Part shown: positions 25,904 through 37,170 of the stretch, in pieces
How positions within the stretch are numbered: the stretch's first letter is position 1
Layout: each line of letters begins with the position of its first letter
Assembly: GCA_951799445.1 (NCBI GenBank)
Contig: OX637295.1
Span: 3,534,001 to 3,598,000 of the forward strand
DNA from: Pseudisothecium myosuroides
Lineage: Eukaryota; Streptophyta; Bryopsida; Hypnales; Lembophyllaceae
Direction: 5' to 3'
DNA length: 64,000 nucleotides
Program-made: the position numbers and the translations under genes
The notes under the pieces: model-generated
What the model saw: the letters and a program-made list of their open reading frames with translations, nothing else
Told to the model about the DNA's origin: nothing
The model's database searches: none

Positions 25904-28900
25904 TCAAGGACTTATCCATGAGTTCGAGTCTTTCAGTCCCAGAAAAGCAGGCAAGCTTTTCCCATGAGTGTAAAGCACGCTGTCTTTATAGAGCTGGAAG
26001 ACATTGCGCCAACCGGCATCCGTGGGATGATTCTCATCCCAGAAGAAGGGCGTCGGAGAGCTGGAGTTGCTGCACACGGTGTAGAGAGGATTGTTGTTGC
26101 TGTCCACATCCCCACATAATTTCCCCGGTTGCGCAACGCAACATGGCTTCAGTGGAAACAGAAATCCTGCAAAACCATGCATGATACACCCAACTTGCAC
26201 TTAGTTTTAAAACCTCTGCATTCGATCAAAGACGGTGAGTAATTACAAACTAGATAGTGTAGATTCATAACCATGACGGATACACCCACTTGCACTTCGT
26301 TAACCTCTCTGCATTCAAAGGCGGTGAGTGATTGCGAACTAGATAGATTCATAACCATGACGGATACACCCACTTGCACTTCGTTAACCTCTCTGCATTC
26401 AAACACGGTGAGTGATTACGAACTAGATAGATTCATAACCACGATGCACCCATTTGCACTTCGTTAAATGGGCAATCTCGTTAAAATGGCGGTATTCCAA
26501 GTGCCACTTTGATGGTGTGCCATTTTCACCATCTAGGACTAGTATAGATTTTAGAACGGTCGTTCTGAACCATCTAGGACAGGTATAGATTTCAGAACGG
26601 CCGTTTTGAACTGTTTTCATGCCATTTTAAAAAAATATCGCCATTTTAACAAAATTGCCCATTTAACCTCTCTGCATTCAAACACGGTGAGTGATGACGA
26701 ACTAGATAGATTCATAAGGTCCACGATACACCCACTTGCACTTCGTTAACCTCTCTGCATTAAAACACGGTGAGTGATTACGAACTAGGTAGATTTGTAC
26801 TAGCAGCTCATCACATTATTATACTGCACAGGGAGGTTCGCAGCAGAATAATCCAGTTCATTTATGAAATCCTTGAAAAATTCTGCAGTCGATGTCTAGT
26901 GATGATAGAATAGGATACAACTACTTCGGTTAATTACACTGGGAATGGAATTTGGACAGAGAAGGACAATTGTCCAATTTCTTTAGACTGAAAAGAACAT
27001 TCTCCCTTGTGAAATGACTTCGTGCCTTCGAGAGAAGAGGCGGTGGTAATAGATGGAATGAATTGACACCTCTTTGGCAAGCCTAATCCTTACCTCTTGT
27101 TCAAATTAAAGCAAGGTGAAGTCAAAGCGCTTATTAAATGCATGATTGATTAATTTACAGTCATGGTACGTGAACTCTTACCACTTAAAGAGGCGTTGTA
27201 GATGACGGCATAGAAAGCAGCCTGGTTGTTGAGAAAGATACAATTGGCCTGCGAAGGGAAGTTGAAAGCGATCGCAATGGCCAGATAGGAGTTGTGCGAG
27301 ACTGGGACGAGAGCGATGGGAGCGATACAGGCGATGTATCCAATGGCAGCCGTCGCTGTTGGCAGGCAGTCCAAAGGCGGCAATTCTGAAATCACGAAGT
27401 ATCTGAAGCCCAAATTATACAAGCTTTTCAAGTCTTGGACCATCTGGTCGACGACTTTCGTGACGATGTTGGTAGGATCCTGCACAATCAAAAGATCCAC
27501 AATATCCAGTTAAATATTCTCAACGTTGTGTACGGCTAAGCTAGGATTTCCACCCCCACCTATCTCCCGACTTCAAAAACCTTTCTTGCTCAATGGTTCA
27601 CCACGCATTTCACAGGAATTGTACCAATTTAACCAAATTCCACGCTAATTTTCCAATTGCTAAAATGAGGTGCGCAAGTGGCTCTGACTCCCATCGTAAA
27701 CTAGGATGCAAATCTTGTTCAGCTGCTCAAAGCTTTTCCATTATAACTCAAACTGGCAATCTCATAGAAATTTGACTCCGAGTTAAGTACGATCTAGACA
27801 GGAGGAATATAGAACTGTAGAAGTGATCATCTCTACCACATTTCGATCCCATTTCGATCGGAATGAGAGTTCGAGGAGGTCAGAAATCAAATTTAACAGA
27901 CACTAGACACAAATTGCATTAGAATTTGTGGAAGAGAAACCTACCGAGAGGGGCGAGTTCCGTAAAAAAGAAGCATAATCGTTTCCAGATATGACGAACA
28001 GTATGACGGACTCATTGAACACGCTACTCCTGTTAAACACATTCGCATCCAGGAGTGCTTTGAATTGGGCGATTTGGTCACTGGTCTTTGTGAAACCATA
28101 ATTGTCGAACTCTCCGGAGCCTCCCACCGCAAAATTCATTCCATCCGCAGTTGGTGTCGACGAGTTTAATTTGTACTTCCGGTAGGACGCTGGGTTCAAC
28201 CCCGTGTAATTGCCTGGACAGTACAATACAATAATCATTAGATTCATTTGCAATTGGCAAGTTTCTAATGAGGTGCTCAGGTGATTCTCCCCCTTCAAGT
28301 GGCTATGCACAGCTGCGCAAGATTCGAACATCAATGTCGTTATGATGGCGCATTTCAGAGCGACAGAATGGTGACATTGGACTGCTCAAAACTCAATAAA
28401 CTAGGACTGGTAAAGATTTATTACGTTTTAGGGCGGTCGCCATTAAAAGGCGGCCAGTGTCGTGAATTCCGCCAGTACAAAGATTTACGTTTTGCCATTT
28501 TAACGCAACATTTTCGTTTTAGTGGCAACATTTTAATTGGCCCAGACTTATCCCAGTCTCAAAAGCAAATGTATCTTGCTTAAAACAAATGCCACCGTGA
28601 CAGTCCGTTTGACCACATTAGAAACCAGAACCAGGTGAATTTTATACAGAAAACAAGAATTCATCAGTCTGATTGAGACTGTAAAATACGTCAGTCGTCT
28701 GGCGCTTAGAAACATGCCATTTTAACCCTTAATCATCCAAGTGACCTCTCGGATCATCTTGGGGTCTTCAAGAAAATTAAATTTTGTAAAGATATTGCCT
28801 TCAACTCCTCTCGAGTCAAAATAGGACTTACATCAATTTTTTGCTCTAGTTTCATTATCACTTTGAAGTTTAAATCATGCAAAACTGACCAGTAAAGTGA

Positions 28901-30160
28901 GATATGAGTTTCAAATTAGGAGTGTAGAAGTGACAGGTCTCCCAAATGAGAAAAGATGCTGGACGTTCAGGATTAACAAATATGACAATATCAAACTTCA
29001 ATTTCGTCGCATTGGCGAAATTCCACTACATTGGCACTTCTCAGCGCGAGCAACCTGAAACATAACTCTATACCACTACAGACTAGTTTTTAAACTTAAT
29101 TTTGCAGATCAATGTCACAGTTTTTGGAGCCCAGTTTTTCTCCAAGTTCACGAAATTGACAACTTCATCATACACCAGCATTCACCAAGACTACCTACCT
29201 AGCATATCGAAAAGCACACCACCATCCGAGAAGCGCCCAGTAGGACTCCCAGGCCTTGTCCTTCCATACGGAGGGCGCCAGGGTTGGTTGACAGGTCCAA
29301 TTGGGGTGTTAGTAGCATTGTTCGGGTCTCGGTTGCCATTGTCAGCGTAGGAATCCCCGACCACGAACATCTTCTCGAACGTCCCCGTTGCAGCCCCATT
29401 TACTGTCCCTGAGATTGATAACAGCATAAATGGATATGAACAACAAATGGATAATTTGAAATCACCACTCCCCCTCCTCTCATGTAGATGTATGCATTGC
29501 GTTCTTCAGAATCAGAAAACCCCACATTCATTAGATTGGATACAAGTGCAGTGTGCAAGTGGCTCGAGAAACTAGGATAGATGGATCTAGATTCTAGATC
29601 TCAGGTTTTTTTAAGCGGCATAAATCTTTAACGGTTGCACTGCTAAATTAATGGACGTGTCAAGCAAAGTAGAAATTAGACTGGTTTCGTAAAACCCCGA
29701 TCTGTGCGCAAGCATAGCAGTACTATTGCGCAAAATTTTTGTTCTTAAGAATAAAAATTCACCAGATGGGCAATTTCACTAAATGGCGATATTGTTTTAA
29801 AATGGCATGAAAACAGTTCAGAAACGGCCGTTCTAAATGTATACCTGTCCTAGATGTTTTAGAACGCCCGTTCTGAAAAGTATACCGCCATTTAAATGAA
29901 ATTGCCCATCCAGTCATTAGATTTGCTATGAATGCGATGTGCAAGTGTATCTCCTTCAAACATCAGGATAGATAGATCTAGATCTCAGCTTGTACACGAC
30001 ATAAATCTTTGTCATTAACGGAAGCACTGATAATTTAATGGATGTGTCCGGCAAATCAGAAATTAGACTAGAAGAGTAAGAAACTTCGACCTGCGGACGA
30101 GCATAGGCCGCATAGCAGTACGAGTGCCGCAAGAATTTTGTTCTTAAGGTTCAAAAACAT
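25904..30160 (-). CDS. GDSL-type esterase/lipase, secreted, five exons
   Basis: Plant GDSL esterases are secreted SGNH hydrolases acting on ester bonds of lipids, cutin precursors or acylated sugars. The exon model is 30160-30091, 29408-29199, 28213-27945, 27479-27182 and 26166-25904 (369 residues, all GT-AG, phases agree), a usual family length. Exon 1 gives a signal peptide (MFLNLKNKILAALVLLCGLC). Block I is FVVGDSYADNGN with the catalytic Ser (GDSY rather than GDSL), block II has NFAVGGSG, block III VISGNDY, and block V DENHPTDAGW with catalytic Asp and His. The PCC...CGDV...YTVC region is typical of the family. Exon 1 is the least certain part, because two related copies lie nearby (29.7 and 30.4 kb); the copy at 30.4 kb could serve as an alternative first exon. 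The substrate cannot be told from sequence. Confidence 0.9.
26193..26800. repeat. About 84-bp tandem repeat inside GDSL intron 4
   Basis: About five units share TTCGTTAACCTCTCTGCATT, a GGTGAGTGATTACGAACTAG word, and TTCATAACCATGACGGATAC followed by ACCCACTTG. One unit is interrupted by a MITE at 26468-26662. The repeated GGTGAGTGA looks like a splice donor, but the host intron already has clear ends. Confidence 0.85.
26468..26662. mobile_element. ATGGGCAAT-family MITE in GDSL intron 4
   Basis: The ends are ATGGGCAAT(C/T)TCGTTAAAA and its inverse, followed by ATGGCGGTAT/ATATCGCCAT. It sits inside a tandem-repeat unit: the neighbouring units read CGTTAACCTC, whereas here TTAA occurs on both sides, proving a 4-bp duplication. 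The core carries TAGAACGGTCGTTCTGAACC and ATCTAGGACAGGTATAGATT words, seen also at 29766 and in traces near 3900 and 10310. Confidence 0.9.
28722..28976. mobile_element. Possible piggyBac-like MITE, diverged subfamily
   Basis: Located in GDSL intron 2. TTAA flanks both ends. The left end is CCCTTAATCATCCAAGTG and the right end, inverted, is TCCTGAACGTCCAGC. The interior does not clearly match the other four copies, so this is either an old or a different subfamily. Confidence 0.4.
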
Positions 30161-30420
30161 CCATTGACTACAAATGCTGTGTGCAAGGTGATCTTCCTTT
30201 GAAATCTAGGATAGTTAGATCTAGATCTAGTGTTATAAAGCTACATAAATCTTTAACGGTTGCACGGTTTAACGGTTGCACTGCTATTTTAATGGACGTG
30301 TCCGGCAAATTGAGACGTTAGACTGGTGGTGTACGGAATTCCGACCTGTGGCACAGCATAGAAGTATTGTTGCAGTAAGGAAGTTAACTGGAGATCGCCC
30401 TTGAGCACGTAAACAGCCCC
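29527..30420. repeat. Triplicated signal-peptide exon unit
   Basis: Three diverged direct units of about 245 bp (29527-29765, 29914-30161, 30162-30420) share the order 'tgtgcaag', 'ggatagatagatctagatct', 'cataaatctttaacgg', 'aatggacgtgtcc', then an exon-1-like piece. In the middle unit this piece is a full signal peptide with a GT donor. In the right-hand unit it still encodes a hydrophobic start (NFLTATILLCCAT) and a donor in the same phase. In the left-hand unit the donor GT has become AT, the frame is lost, and a MITE (29766-29909) sits just upstream. Confidence 0.75.
29766..29909. mobile_element. ATGGGCAAT-family MITE upstream of a dead exon copy
   Basis: 144 bp with ends ATGGGCAATTTCA(C)TAAATG and its inverse. 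CCAG flanks both ends; the corresponding place in the other units has no insertion. The core (AGAACGCCCGTTCTGA, CCTGTCCTAGATG) matches the copy at 26468 in reverse orientation. Confidence 0.9.
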
Positions 30421-31740
30421 TGTTCTGCATTCTGGACTCGAAACGTCTTGGAATACGAAGGAGACGTTTATGGTGAGTGTCGTCACGCATTCTGCTTGGA
30501 ATCGTGTCTGCCCAAAAGTTCTCTCTCTCTCTCTTATGACCAACAGCCCTGCCGAGCTAGCTAGTTCACATGCTTCGATCTCACTCCAGAAGTGTCCAAC
30601 TTATATACATGAGGTTCTTGTGAATCCGAGGGCTTGTGGTCAATCCTGTCGCACACCTTCTTTCGGTGCCCGCGCGCCGAATGCATTTTTTATTTTGACA
30701 CAAATAAAGGAGTACCTTTACTGCAGGAAGAATCGCCGAATGCTTTTGGAAGTCAACTGAGCCCACTTGTTTGGATCCCAAGTCTCTACCTGGGTGAAAT
30801 TTAACTAACTGGCAGTGTTTCAAATTCGGGCGAATTTTCACCAGTTACTTACAGTACCTGCTTAGTTAGCTTCGAAAAAAATAGGAGAAATTTGGATAAA
30901 AGTCACGAACAATACGTCATCGTTTCCAAGAACTATCATCAGATTCACCAATTTTTTTGTGGAGCATGAAGAGACGATATGTCGAGAATGAGAGGAAATT
31001 CGCAGGGCTCAAGTGTCTTTGTCCCACTGCTCATGGTGTTTTGGCTCCGAAATTGTGGTGGCCATGTTCTCAGTGGAGAGGCCGGCGTACTTGTCGAGAT
31101 GACTAATAAAAGACACTCGTGTGCTGCACATGTTGCATATGGATAGGTCTACCTTCATACGGAATTCTCGTACATCACTTTCCACATGCGTTACAGATTT
31201 ATCGTGGTCGCAGGTTCCAAAGACAATGTCCTCCGGTAGTGAGGGTTCATGACTTGTTAGGGTTCAGGGCCGCCAACGACAAATTTCTTTGCAGCCCCAG
31301 CTAGCACCATTTGGCACGTCTGGAAGCCCAACGTGAATGTTGTAAGGTAGTCTGCTCTTAAAGCTGTTTGCCTTTTCGGGGAAGCTAAACTCCTTGAAAC
31401 AATTTTCAGTAACTTTTCATAGGAAGAAAAATGGAAGTGACATCTAACCCAAGTCGTTTCATATTTTTTGGACCTTTGTGGAATTACTTACAAATTTTTG
31501 AAGTTGAAACGCAGTGGTCACTAAAAATGATCACCTCCTGAAATGTATAGTGTTGGTACATTGAAAAAAGCAAAATGTACCTATATGCCATGATTGGTTT
31601 TAGAGGCCAATCGCTTTTAGAATAGACTACTTTAGTTTCGTGCACAATTGTGCAGGTTAACATTGTTCTACCTGCATTCAATTGTTTATCTTTTGAAGTG
31701 AAATCTATTGGATGAATGTCATCTTGTCATTCTACGAACA
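30421..31740. other. Region upstream of the GDSL gene
   Basis: No further exon is recognised. A CT microsatellite (TCTCTCTCTCTC) lies at 30521-30534. This stretch would hold the promoter of the GDSL gene, but no clear core element could be placed. Confidence 0.4.
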
Positions 31741-31744
31741 ATTC

Positions 31745-32400
31745 TTAAGCCTGATGTTTTTAGTTGTTAGTTTACAATTAAAGAGAGCAAAATATAGAAG
31801 AGAGAGATGCAATATTGGACTTGAAACTCTTGTGTGCTATAGTTGTTGTACTTGAGCCTGATGTTCTTAGTTGTTACTTTACAATTAAAGAGAGCAGAAC
31901 ATGAAGGAGAGAGGTGCAATGTTGGACATGATGGAGCTCTTGAATGTGTGCTATAGTTGTTGTACTTGAGCTTGATGTTCTTAGTTGTTAGTGGGCAATG
32001 GTCTGATATGTAGAGGAGAGAAATGTAATGTTGAATACAATGGAGCTCTTGTACGCTATAGTTGTTGTACTTGAGCCTAATGTTCTTAGTTGTTACTTTA
32101 CAATTAAAGAGAGCAGAACATGGAGGAAAGAGATGCAATGTTGGACATGATGGAGCTCTTGAATGTGTGCTATAGTTGTTGTACTTGAGCTTGATGTTCT
32201 TAATTGTTAGTTTACAATTCATGAGAGTAGAACGTAGAAGAGAGAGATGCAATGTTGGACATGATGGAACTCTTGTATGCTATAGTTGTTGTACTATACT
32301 TGAGCATGATGTTCTTAGTTGTTAGTTTACAATTAAAGAAAACAAAATGTACAGGAGAGAGATGCCATGTTGGACAAAATGGAACTTGGGTGTGCTATAG
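31745..32400. repeat. About 113-bp tandem repeat, six units
   Basis: Units share GCTATAGTTGTTGTACTTGA, 'GATGTTCTTAGTTGTTA', TTTACAATTAAAGAGAGCAG and GAGATGCAATGTTGGACATG. GCTATAGTTGTT starts near 31836, 31951, 32056, 32170, 32280 and 32395. The 161-residue minus-strand open frame here merely reflects the repeat. The last unit continues into a stretch (32391-32492) that recurs at 34086-34232, so the array may be part of a retrotransposon LTR. Confidence 0.85.
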
Positions 32401-32899
32401 TTGTTTTAAAAGACTCTCACCACAATTTTGTACATTATGTATATGTGTTTTTGTTCACATATGTCAAGATAAATTAGAGTTACATTAATCTTAACACAAT
32501 ATGGGCCCGGACCAACTCTATTGCTGCAATTCTTTAAACCTTGAGATCTGTACCTTGAACGCCATATTAAAACAAAGCTACAATAGCGTTATTTGTTTTA
32601 GTAACTATGTGTGCAATTATCTTTCATTGCGTGGTAGTTATTGTACCTTGCTTATAGAGCTGAGGAGTAATTCTTTGTTGCTATTAGTTTAGTTCCTTAA
32701 TTCTTTAGGTCTTTTATAGTTTTTTTGTTCTTTAGATTCTTTAGCTTTTAATTCTTTTCTTTTAAGAATAAATAAAAATGTTGTGCCCTTACTGTACTTT
32801 AGTTAGTTGTAGATCTTTGTGTTGTGATTTGCTCATATATAGGATGAACCTTTACACTTGTGTCCAAGTTCTTCTACCTCTTCTTGTGTGGGTCAAAAG

Positions 32900-33488
32900 T
32901 CCTACTTGTAAAAAGGATAATTCTAAAGATGGAATCTAAATTTTGAATATTTTAAGATATATTAGGGACTGTTAGAGCTTGTTAGAGTGTCTTAGAGTGT
33001 TTTAATATCTCTTAAGGAATATATTAGACTTCATAATTGATTTCGAAAGCAAAACATTACGGATAAAGAGAAGGCTCATGTAAAGATGTTTGACAAAAAA
33101 GATTTTTCAATTTGGAAATACCATATGGAAATTGTCTTTGAAGCAAAAGGAAACTTACAAATAGTAACTAGTACCAACAAATAGCAAACCTACTCTAGCA
33201 TGCTTATTCTCAACAAAGAGTAAGAATTGACGGTTGAACTCTAAAATCAAAAAAATGCCAAAATAAGGATGCTTATCTCATCTAGCATGATGCAAAAGAT
33301 TCTTTCCAAACTAAGAGGAGAATATACAACTAATGCTACGTGGACGAGAATCACTAGATTAAAGTGTTTCCATTTGAAGAAAAATCTACAAAATCACTAG
33401 AAGGACATGGCTTACTTAAACAATCTTAAGGCAAAGAAAAAGTGCTACAATTGTATTGAGAACAATCATTGGGAAGTAGATATCACCA
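32900..33488 (+). mobile_element. Dead Ty1-copia gag fragment
   Basis: A broken frame reads KMFDKKDFSIWKYHMEIVF, the conserved N-terminal part of plant Copia gag, then a stop. Further on SKLRGEYTTNATW is readable, then KKCYNCIENNHWEVD at about 33436-33475, a CCHC zinc knuckle in which the last Cys is Asp. No protease, integrase or reverse transcriptase follows. The fragment is cut at 33489 by another transposon. Confidence 0.7.
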
Positions 33489-34075
33489 AGGTAATTGCAA
33501 GAGACACTTGTCTTCTTTTTTGGTCCCCTTGGCCTTAGACACATGGATTTCTGCTTATAATTTTTGTGCCATATGTTAGTTTTTTATGATTTGAAATGAA
33601 GGTACATATGGTAGTTGTAGAAATTGAAAAATTAACTTATTATTTTTAAATAGCCCCCAATTGGATGTCTACCTTTGCTCTTCTGGGGGGAATTAGTACT
33701 ATTTTTTAATCCAAAAATGCAAATTTGAAGGTCAAAATTGAAAGACAATGATTTCTACTAAAGTTACATAAAATAACAAAGAGATTTTCTAAAGATAGTA
33801 AAGTGTCTACTTGTTACATGTGCTCAAAATGCACTACCGATGCACAAGTGCACAAAATACATTTTTTTTCCCCAAAGATGCAAATGGTTATTTAAGAAGA
33901 AGCATCTTTAAGTTAGGAAAAAACAATTTTTTTAGTTTACTTTTTTGAATTTTTTTACTATTTTCCAAAAATCAAACATCAAAATATCTATTTTCTTGAC
34001 ATTTTCTATTACTTGTTTTTTGTTTTTTGTGCATATATTTTACAGATAAATTTTTCTAGTCCTGAATTTTTACAT
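33489..34075 (-). mobile_element. GGGTGATTGCAAGAAA-family element, truncated
   Basis: The start GGTAATTGCAAGAGACACTT and the following 0.5 kb match, in opposite orientation, the element at 60125-60851 (for example GGTACATATGGTAGTTG and CCAATTGGATGTCTACCTT). The far terminus is missing. It inserted directly after the gag zinc knuckle, so it is younger than the Copia relic. Confidence 0.7.
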
Positions 34076-34085
34076 ACATACTATT

Positions 34086-34232
34086 TAGAATGTGCTATGG
34101 TTGTTGTAAAGAGACTCACCATTCAATAATTTTGTGCTATGGTTATTGAAAAAGACTCACCATTCAATACATTGTGTGTGTGTTTCTATTCACCTGTGTC
34201 AAGTTGCATTAGAGTTACGATAATCTTAACAA
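34086..34232 (+). repeat. Partial direct repeat of 32391-32492 (LTR remnant?)
   Basis: GTGCTATGGTTATTG, then AGACTCACCA, 'TTCACCTGTGTCAAG' and TAGAGTTACGATAATCTTAA match the earlier stretch in order. With the gag relic lying between them, these may be remains of the two LTRs; typical TG...CA ends were not found. Confidence 0.45.
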
Positions 34233-34793
34233 ACTCGCCAATTTAATGAAAAATCCCTGAGATTTAGCTTTTGATCTCGTTGACAAATAATCAGACACAC
34301 ATGCAACTCCAACTAAGAAAGTGATCTAATAGGAGTTGCCGGACGAAATTGAGAAGGTGCTCCAGACCTGGACGAATGCTGTGCAACTGTAGACCAAGCC
34401 ATGCACAACAATGGGAACTCAGGCATGAAAGGGAATTGAACGGGGAATTGAACTCACCGTATGTTCAATCATTCAAAACCAATTTGGTGGTCCTTTACTC
34501 GTTGTTCTGAGAAGAGTTCCTCTGTGTTGCCCATTTTGAAATTGCATAAGAAGTGTACGCATAGTGATAAAAATTAGATTCCAACAGACGATCTTTCCTC
34601 AACTTTTTACATTCCCCAAATCATACTCCAACTCATGTTAAAATGCTTCGTTAACATGATGCAAACAGCATTCTCTACTTTATCTCTGTGAGATACAAGG
34701 CAGAGACTTGTTCATGAAACTCCATCTTCATAAAGTGCTAAATCGAAAGACCAACAGCATGTCCACACTGAACATCGAATGCACCAAGTTATT

Positions 34794-36858
34794 TCACTTT
34801 TTGACGGAGCCTTTCTTCTTACCAGCACCCCCAGTACCTCCAGCACCTCCAGCACCCCCACCTCCTGGAAGCTTCTCCTCCCACGCATCCAGATCTATCA
34901 CTAATTGAGCCAATTCACTGGTGTATTGTGCCTTTCCTTTAACTGCAACACTTCCCATTCACCAAGTCAGAACATGAAGCCTGGAGCTTTCTATCAAGTA
35001 AATCATTCATCAAACCTCCATGTGACGTTTGAAAACTTGTGAGAACGAATGTTTATTTTACATGGTAAGAATGCACAGTTCACAAATACGAGCTAAGTGG
35101 TTGTGGATATATTCTCCGTAGCTTACTCCAAGCTGGAGTGTGAATGGCAACAGGAGACGAGTATTCTGGCGGCTTCTCAGGAGGAGACGGTGGAACCACT
35201 CGTCTCAAGTGCCTGGGCATGTCGTAATGGAACAAAGAGTATCGCATCCGTGGAGCAACTTTCTTCTTTCTCCGTGGAGAGGTAGTGCCTTCGGAAGGAG
35301 CGTCCCCTGTCTCGCCAACTTCCCAGGCAAACAACAATTTATAAGCAAGGGTCCTCCGCAAAATAAGTCCTTTTTGGATTATAATAAACACATAAGAAGA
35401 AACAAGGGCCTTGCTAGTTTATTATAACCCCAGTAAAGGTTATAATGAGATTGTCAAAGTAAAGATAATACGTGAGTAAACCAAAACATCAGAATATAGA
35501 CTAAGAAAATAATGTTGATTTGGTTCATGAAATGTCTATGAAACCTATGATTTATAATAAATATTTTCTACATGCATCTAAATATACTGAATTGAAAAAA
35601 ATCCCCTATTATATTCAAGGATCCTTACGAAAACAATGTCCTTATTACTGCTTTATTAGTTATTGTCTAAGGATTCTAAAGCTCAACAACATCAATAAAA
35701 TAATATTGAATACAAGCCATCTTTATGAACTATATCCACTAAGACCAATTATGCCGTGAGAATGTTAAGGAATGTTCACACTTGGTGTTAAGAGTGGTAT
35801 TAGCAAGGATCTTCGGAATGACTCTAGGTACAACTTTGGACTAGATTCACTTTGCTAACACCACTTCTAACACCATACGCAAACATAAACATACCGTTAC
35901 GAGTGAAAAAGAAAAAAGAAAATCCTTCTAAAAGTTGTCTAGTTGCCCACCTGAGCCTGCTTCAGAGCTGGATGCCACAGGACCAGGTTCCTCAGGTGGC
36001 AACCCTTCCGGTAGCTCCTCTTCAGGAATTTCTGTTCCTGTTTCTCCAGGCTCTCCAGGCTCTGCAGGTTCTGGAGCGTCTTCTTCTTCCTCATCAGTTT
36101 CAATTACTGCATGTGGAGAGAGTGGCCACCGGAGAGTGCTCTCGTAATGTAGCTGCTCTGCTCGGATCTCCTTCCGCAACTCTGTACAACAATTTCACAA
36201 TGAAGAAGTCAATACTGAAGCCACTAGCTTCTTGGTTTGGCGCAATTTCGAGTTAGAACATGGTTTTCGGTAGAATAAGATTTTTCAAGAATTCTTGATC
36301 ATCATCATGGGAGATTAATCATGGAAAGGCAATTTATGCAGTGGGGAGACATCCCTGTGATTCATCAGGAGGCCTCCTTATGATTCCATGTGTGTACCTA
36401 TTTGGAGAGTGCTCAAGTCACTCTCTAAAATATTGAGCTCAAAACTTTCTAACAATTTCAATAAGGTGATTAAATATCTCTAATCTATACAAATATCATC
36501 TTCCCCTTGCACATCTCCCCACTAATTTTTCAAAAATTATTGAAAAGTCTAACTTTAACGAAACAACTATTGCAGGTTGCACCAGTAGAAAGTAGGTCTT
36601 GGGGCACCCAACTTCAGTTCTGGAGCTTGGTGCCGAAGACCTCGTTTCTAGTGGTTTTGTGTTATAATGCAGAATTCAATGCAGAAGGAGATCAGGAGGC
36701 ATGCTTTGGAATCTGGCACGCTCCTTTTGAACCTCGTACATCTTCACCATTTGTATCTTCATGTCATCTTTGAGGAACTCACGCTGTCGCCATGCTTCCA
36801 GCTCGAATATTGATCTGTCATGTCTCTGTTCACCCATCACACCCCACCCACTTCCCAT
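34794..36858 (-). CDS. Unrecognised acidic, proline-rich protein, four exons
   Basis: The exon model is 36858-36733, 36179-35951, 35306-35127 and 34942-34794 (227 residues; GT-AG junctions, phases agree). The N-terminal part is helical and charged (SIFELEAWRQREFLKDDMK), the middle has a run of acid residues and EPGEPGETG repeats, then a basic RRKKK patch, PPSPPEKPP, and a C-terminal GGAGGAGGTGGAGKKKG tail. I do not recognise the family. The start is uncertain: exon 1 of the upstream gene (38665-38385) can also be spliced in phase to 36814, which would give one 306-residue protein. A full-length transcript would decide between the two models. Confidence 0.5.
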
Positions 36859-37170
36859 TGATCAAAACACAATGAATAATCTCTTGAACCTTTCTCGTCA
36901 TTTTTTTGGATTTGGAGGGTACACAATTAATAAAATGATTTTTATTTTTATTTCACCCTAATGACTCATACAGTATACTTGGTAGATGAGTATCTGCGAG
37001 TTGTGTTGTATCAGTATTTTATTTTATTTACACAAATGAAGGAACTTCATTGCACTGCAGAGAGATAAAATGCAAGAAAAAAACACCAATCAAGGCCTGG
37101 GGTCAACACATAATTACATAGTGAATATCCTAGAGTATCCTAGAGCTACTTCTGTCCAAGATAAATAATA

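Noticed and set aside
26193..26800. Regular repeats considered as a CRISPR array
   Set aside because: Units are contiguous repeats without unique spacers, lie in a plant gene's intron and show eukaryotic context.
31767..32252. 161-residue minus-strand open frame
   Set aside because: Its protein repeats follow the 113-bp tandem array; the frame is kept by chance of the repeat unit.
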